Part shown: piece after piece, positions 63,451 through 64,000 of the stretch
Numbering within the stretch: the stretch's first letter is position 1
How the letters are laid out: each line of letters opens with the position of its first letter
DNA from: Nitrobacter hamburgensis X14
GTDB lineage: Bacteria; Pseudomonadota; Alphaproteobacteria; Rhizobiales; Xanthobacteraceae
DNA length: 64,000 nucleotides
Direction: 5' to 3'
NCBI RefSeq assembly: GCF_000013885.1
Contig: NC_007964.1
Location: forward strand, 1,350,001-1,414,000
Notes under the pieces: model-generated
What the model was told of the DNA's origin: nothing
The model's database searches: none
The model's input: the letters and a program-made list of their open reading frames with translations, nothing else
Made by a program: the position numbers and the translations under genes

Positions 63451-63896
63451 CCCTGGCACCGCGTGGCACAGCCGAGAGGCGGATCGTCCGACAGAGCGGC
63501 GGTGTGTCAAAGACATTGTCCCACCGTGATGACGGTCGAGAGCCATTCACCCGATCCAGATTTGACGGGCAAACAATGTCGCATTCAAGAACAGAGCGCC
63601 GCTGCTGGAAAAATGGCTTCTGATCGCGACCGAGCCACATCTCCCACAGCAGGACGGGGAGTAAGACAATGCCGGTTGAGCGGTCGGCAACCGCGAGGCC
63701 GGCAAGCAGGCATGTATTCCTGCGAGAACAGTGGTGCGAGGGGGACCACTAGCCGTGAGCATAGAAATGCCCGCGCCCAGCCGCTTCTAAATCGCGTCAG
63801 GTTTTCCTTGGACAAGGTGACGGCCTGATCATCTCCGACCGGGTGAGCGAACTGTGCCGTAACCGTTCTTCGCATTTTGACCCGTGGCGGGGTTCC
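63451..63896. other. Intergenic region before the FixK-box gene
   Basis: About 450 bp without a supported gene. Short frames on both strands have no coding character. It should include the promoter of the gene at 63980. Confidence 0.4.
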
Positions 63897-63910
63897 TTGA
63901 TCTAGATCAA
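63897..63910. promoter_or_regulatory. FNR/FixK-type binding site
   Basis: TTGATCTAGATCAA is a perfect TTGAT-N4-ATCAA palindrome, the consensus of FNR/FixK/Anr activators that respond to low oxygen. It lies 70 bp before the ATG at 63980, a distance that fits activation of that gene. Confidence 0.85.
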
Positions 63911-63979
63911 CCAAAAGGCTGTATTTCGTTGTTTGTTTGGCTCCAGCCGTCCTCTCGGGGATATCCATAAGGAGCCATC

Positions 63980-64000
63980 ATGAACAAGCATCTGTCGTCG
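63980..64000 (+). CDS. Start of a gene cut by the window end
   Basis: ATG with TAAGGAG seven bases upstream opens MNKHLSS before the sequence ends. Nothing about its product can be said, except that the FixK-type site suggests expression under oxygen limitation. Confidence 0.6.

Noticed and set aside
1..64000. CRISPR array, rRNA operon, replication origin
   Set aside because: No array of spaced identical repeats, no rRNA motifs and no DnaA-box cluster were seen. The dispersed palindromes are hundreds to thousands of bases apart.

Overview
The window is chromosomal DNA of an alphaproteobacterium, most likely Bradyrhizobiaceae (Bradyrhizobium, Nitrobacter, Rhodopseudomonas and relatives). I infer this from the gene set (GapR, DUF1036, DUF1244, DUF3551, DUF465, split pntAA/pntAB/pntB, aa3 oxidase subunit IV-like peptide, twin phasins, PdhS-type kinase), high GC content and a short interspersed palindromic repeat of the kind common in that family. 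The genus cannot be fixed from sequence alone.

Region 1 (1-8780) is a surface-sugar island for pseudaminic-type nonulosonic acids. It holds pseC, a GT-B-like protein, and a minus-strand operon methyltransferase > HAD phosphatase > Nudix > pseI. It also holds a pseudaminic-associated methylase and a SpsF-type cytidylyltransferase. Between them lie decayed pieces: two aminotransferase tails, two SNase tails and the first ~37 codons of a second NeuB/PseI synthase. These suggest that a second nonulosonate operon was lost, leaving spsF behind.

Region 2 (8780-16360) is a mobile-element scar zone. IS5-family transposase pieces at 8892, 9132, 10983 and 15671 are separated by a partial IS21 element (istB, istA tail), a nuclease-like fragment and a complete Tat-secreted-solute ABC importer operon. 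The last IS5 end cuts a phage terminase gene.

Region 3 (16360-21000) is a low-density strip with a phage remnant, several tiny membrane or secreted proteins and an HWE-type sensor kinase. An Mrp tail pseudogene lies before rpmJ.

Region 4 (21500-64000) is ordinary housekeeping chromosome. It includes rpmJ, a TPR protein, an alpha/beta hydrolase, pyk-DUF1036, gapR, two cell-wall proteins (DUF882 and a YcbB-like L,D-transpeptidase), a sigma-54 regulator, pepF, the proton-translocating transhydrogenase, rpsU, aqpZ and purEK. Further on are cyclic-di-GMP proteins, an L-2-hydroxyglutarate-oxidase-like enzyme, a potGHI polyamine importer whose ATPase is frameshifted, AsmA, scoAB, a PdhS-like kinase, two phasins and tRNA-His. 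The window ends at the first codons of a gene behind a perfect FNR/FixK box.

Eight copies of one palindromic repeat sit between genes from 21.7 to 50.6 kb. In three of them the end of the repeat supplies the stop codon of the adjacent gene. A different palindromic element is inserted in frame inside the PdhS-like kinase gene.
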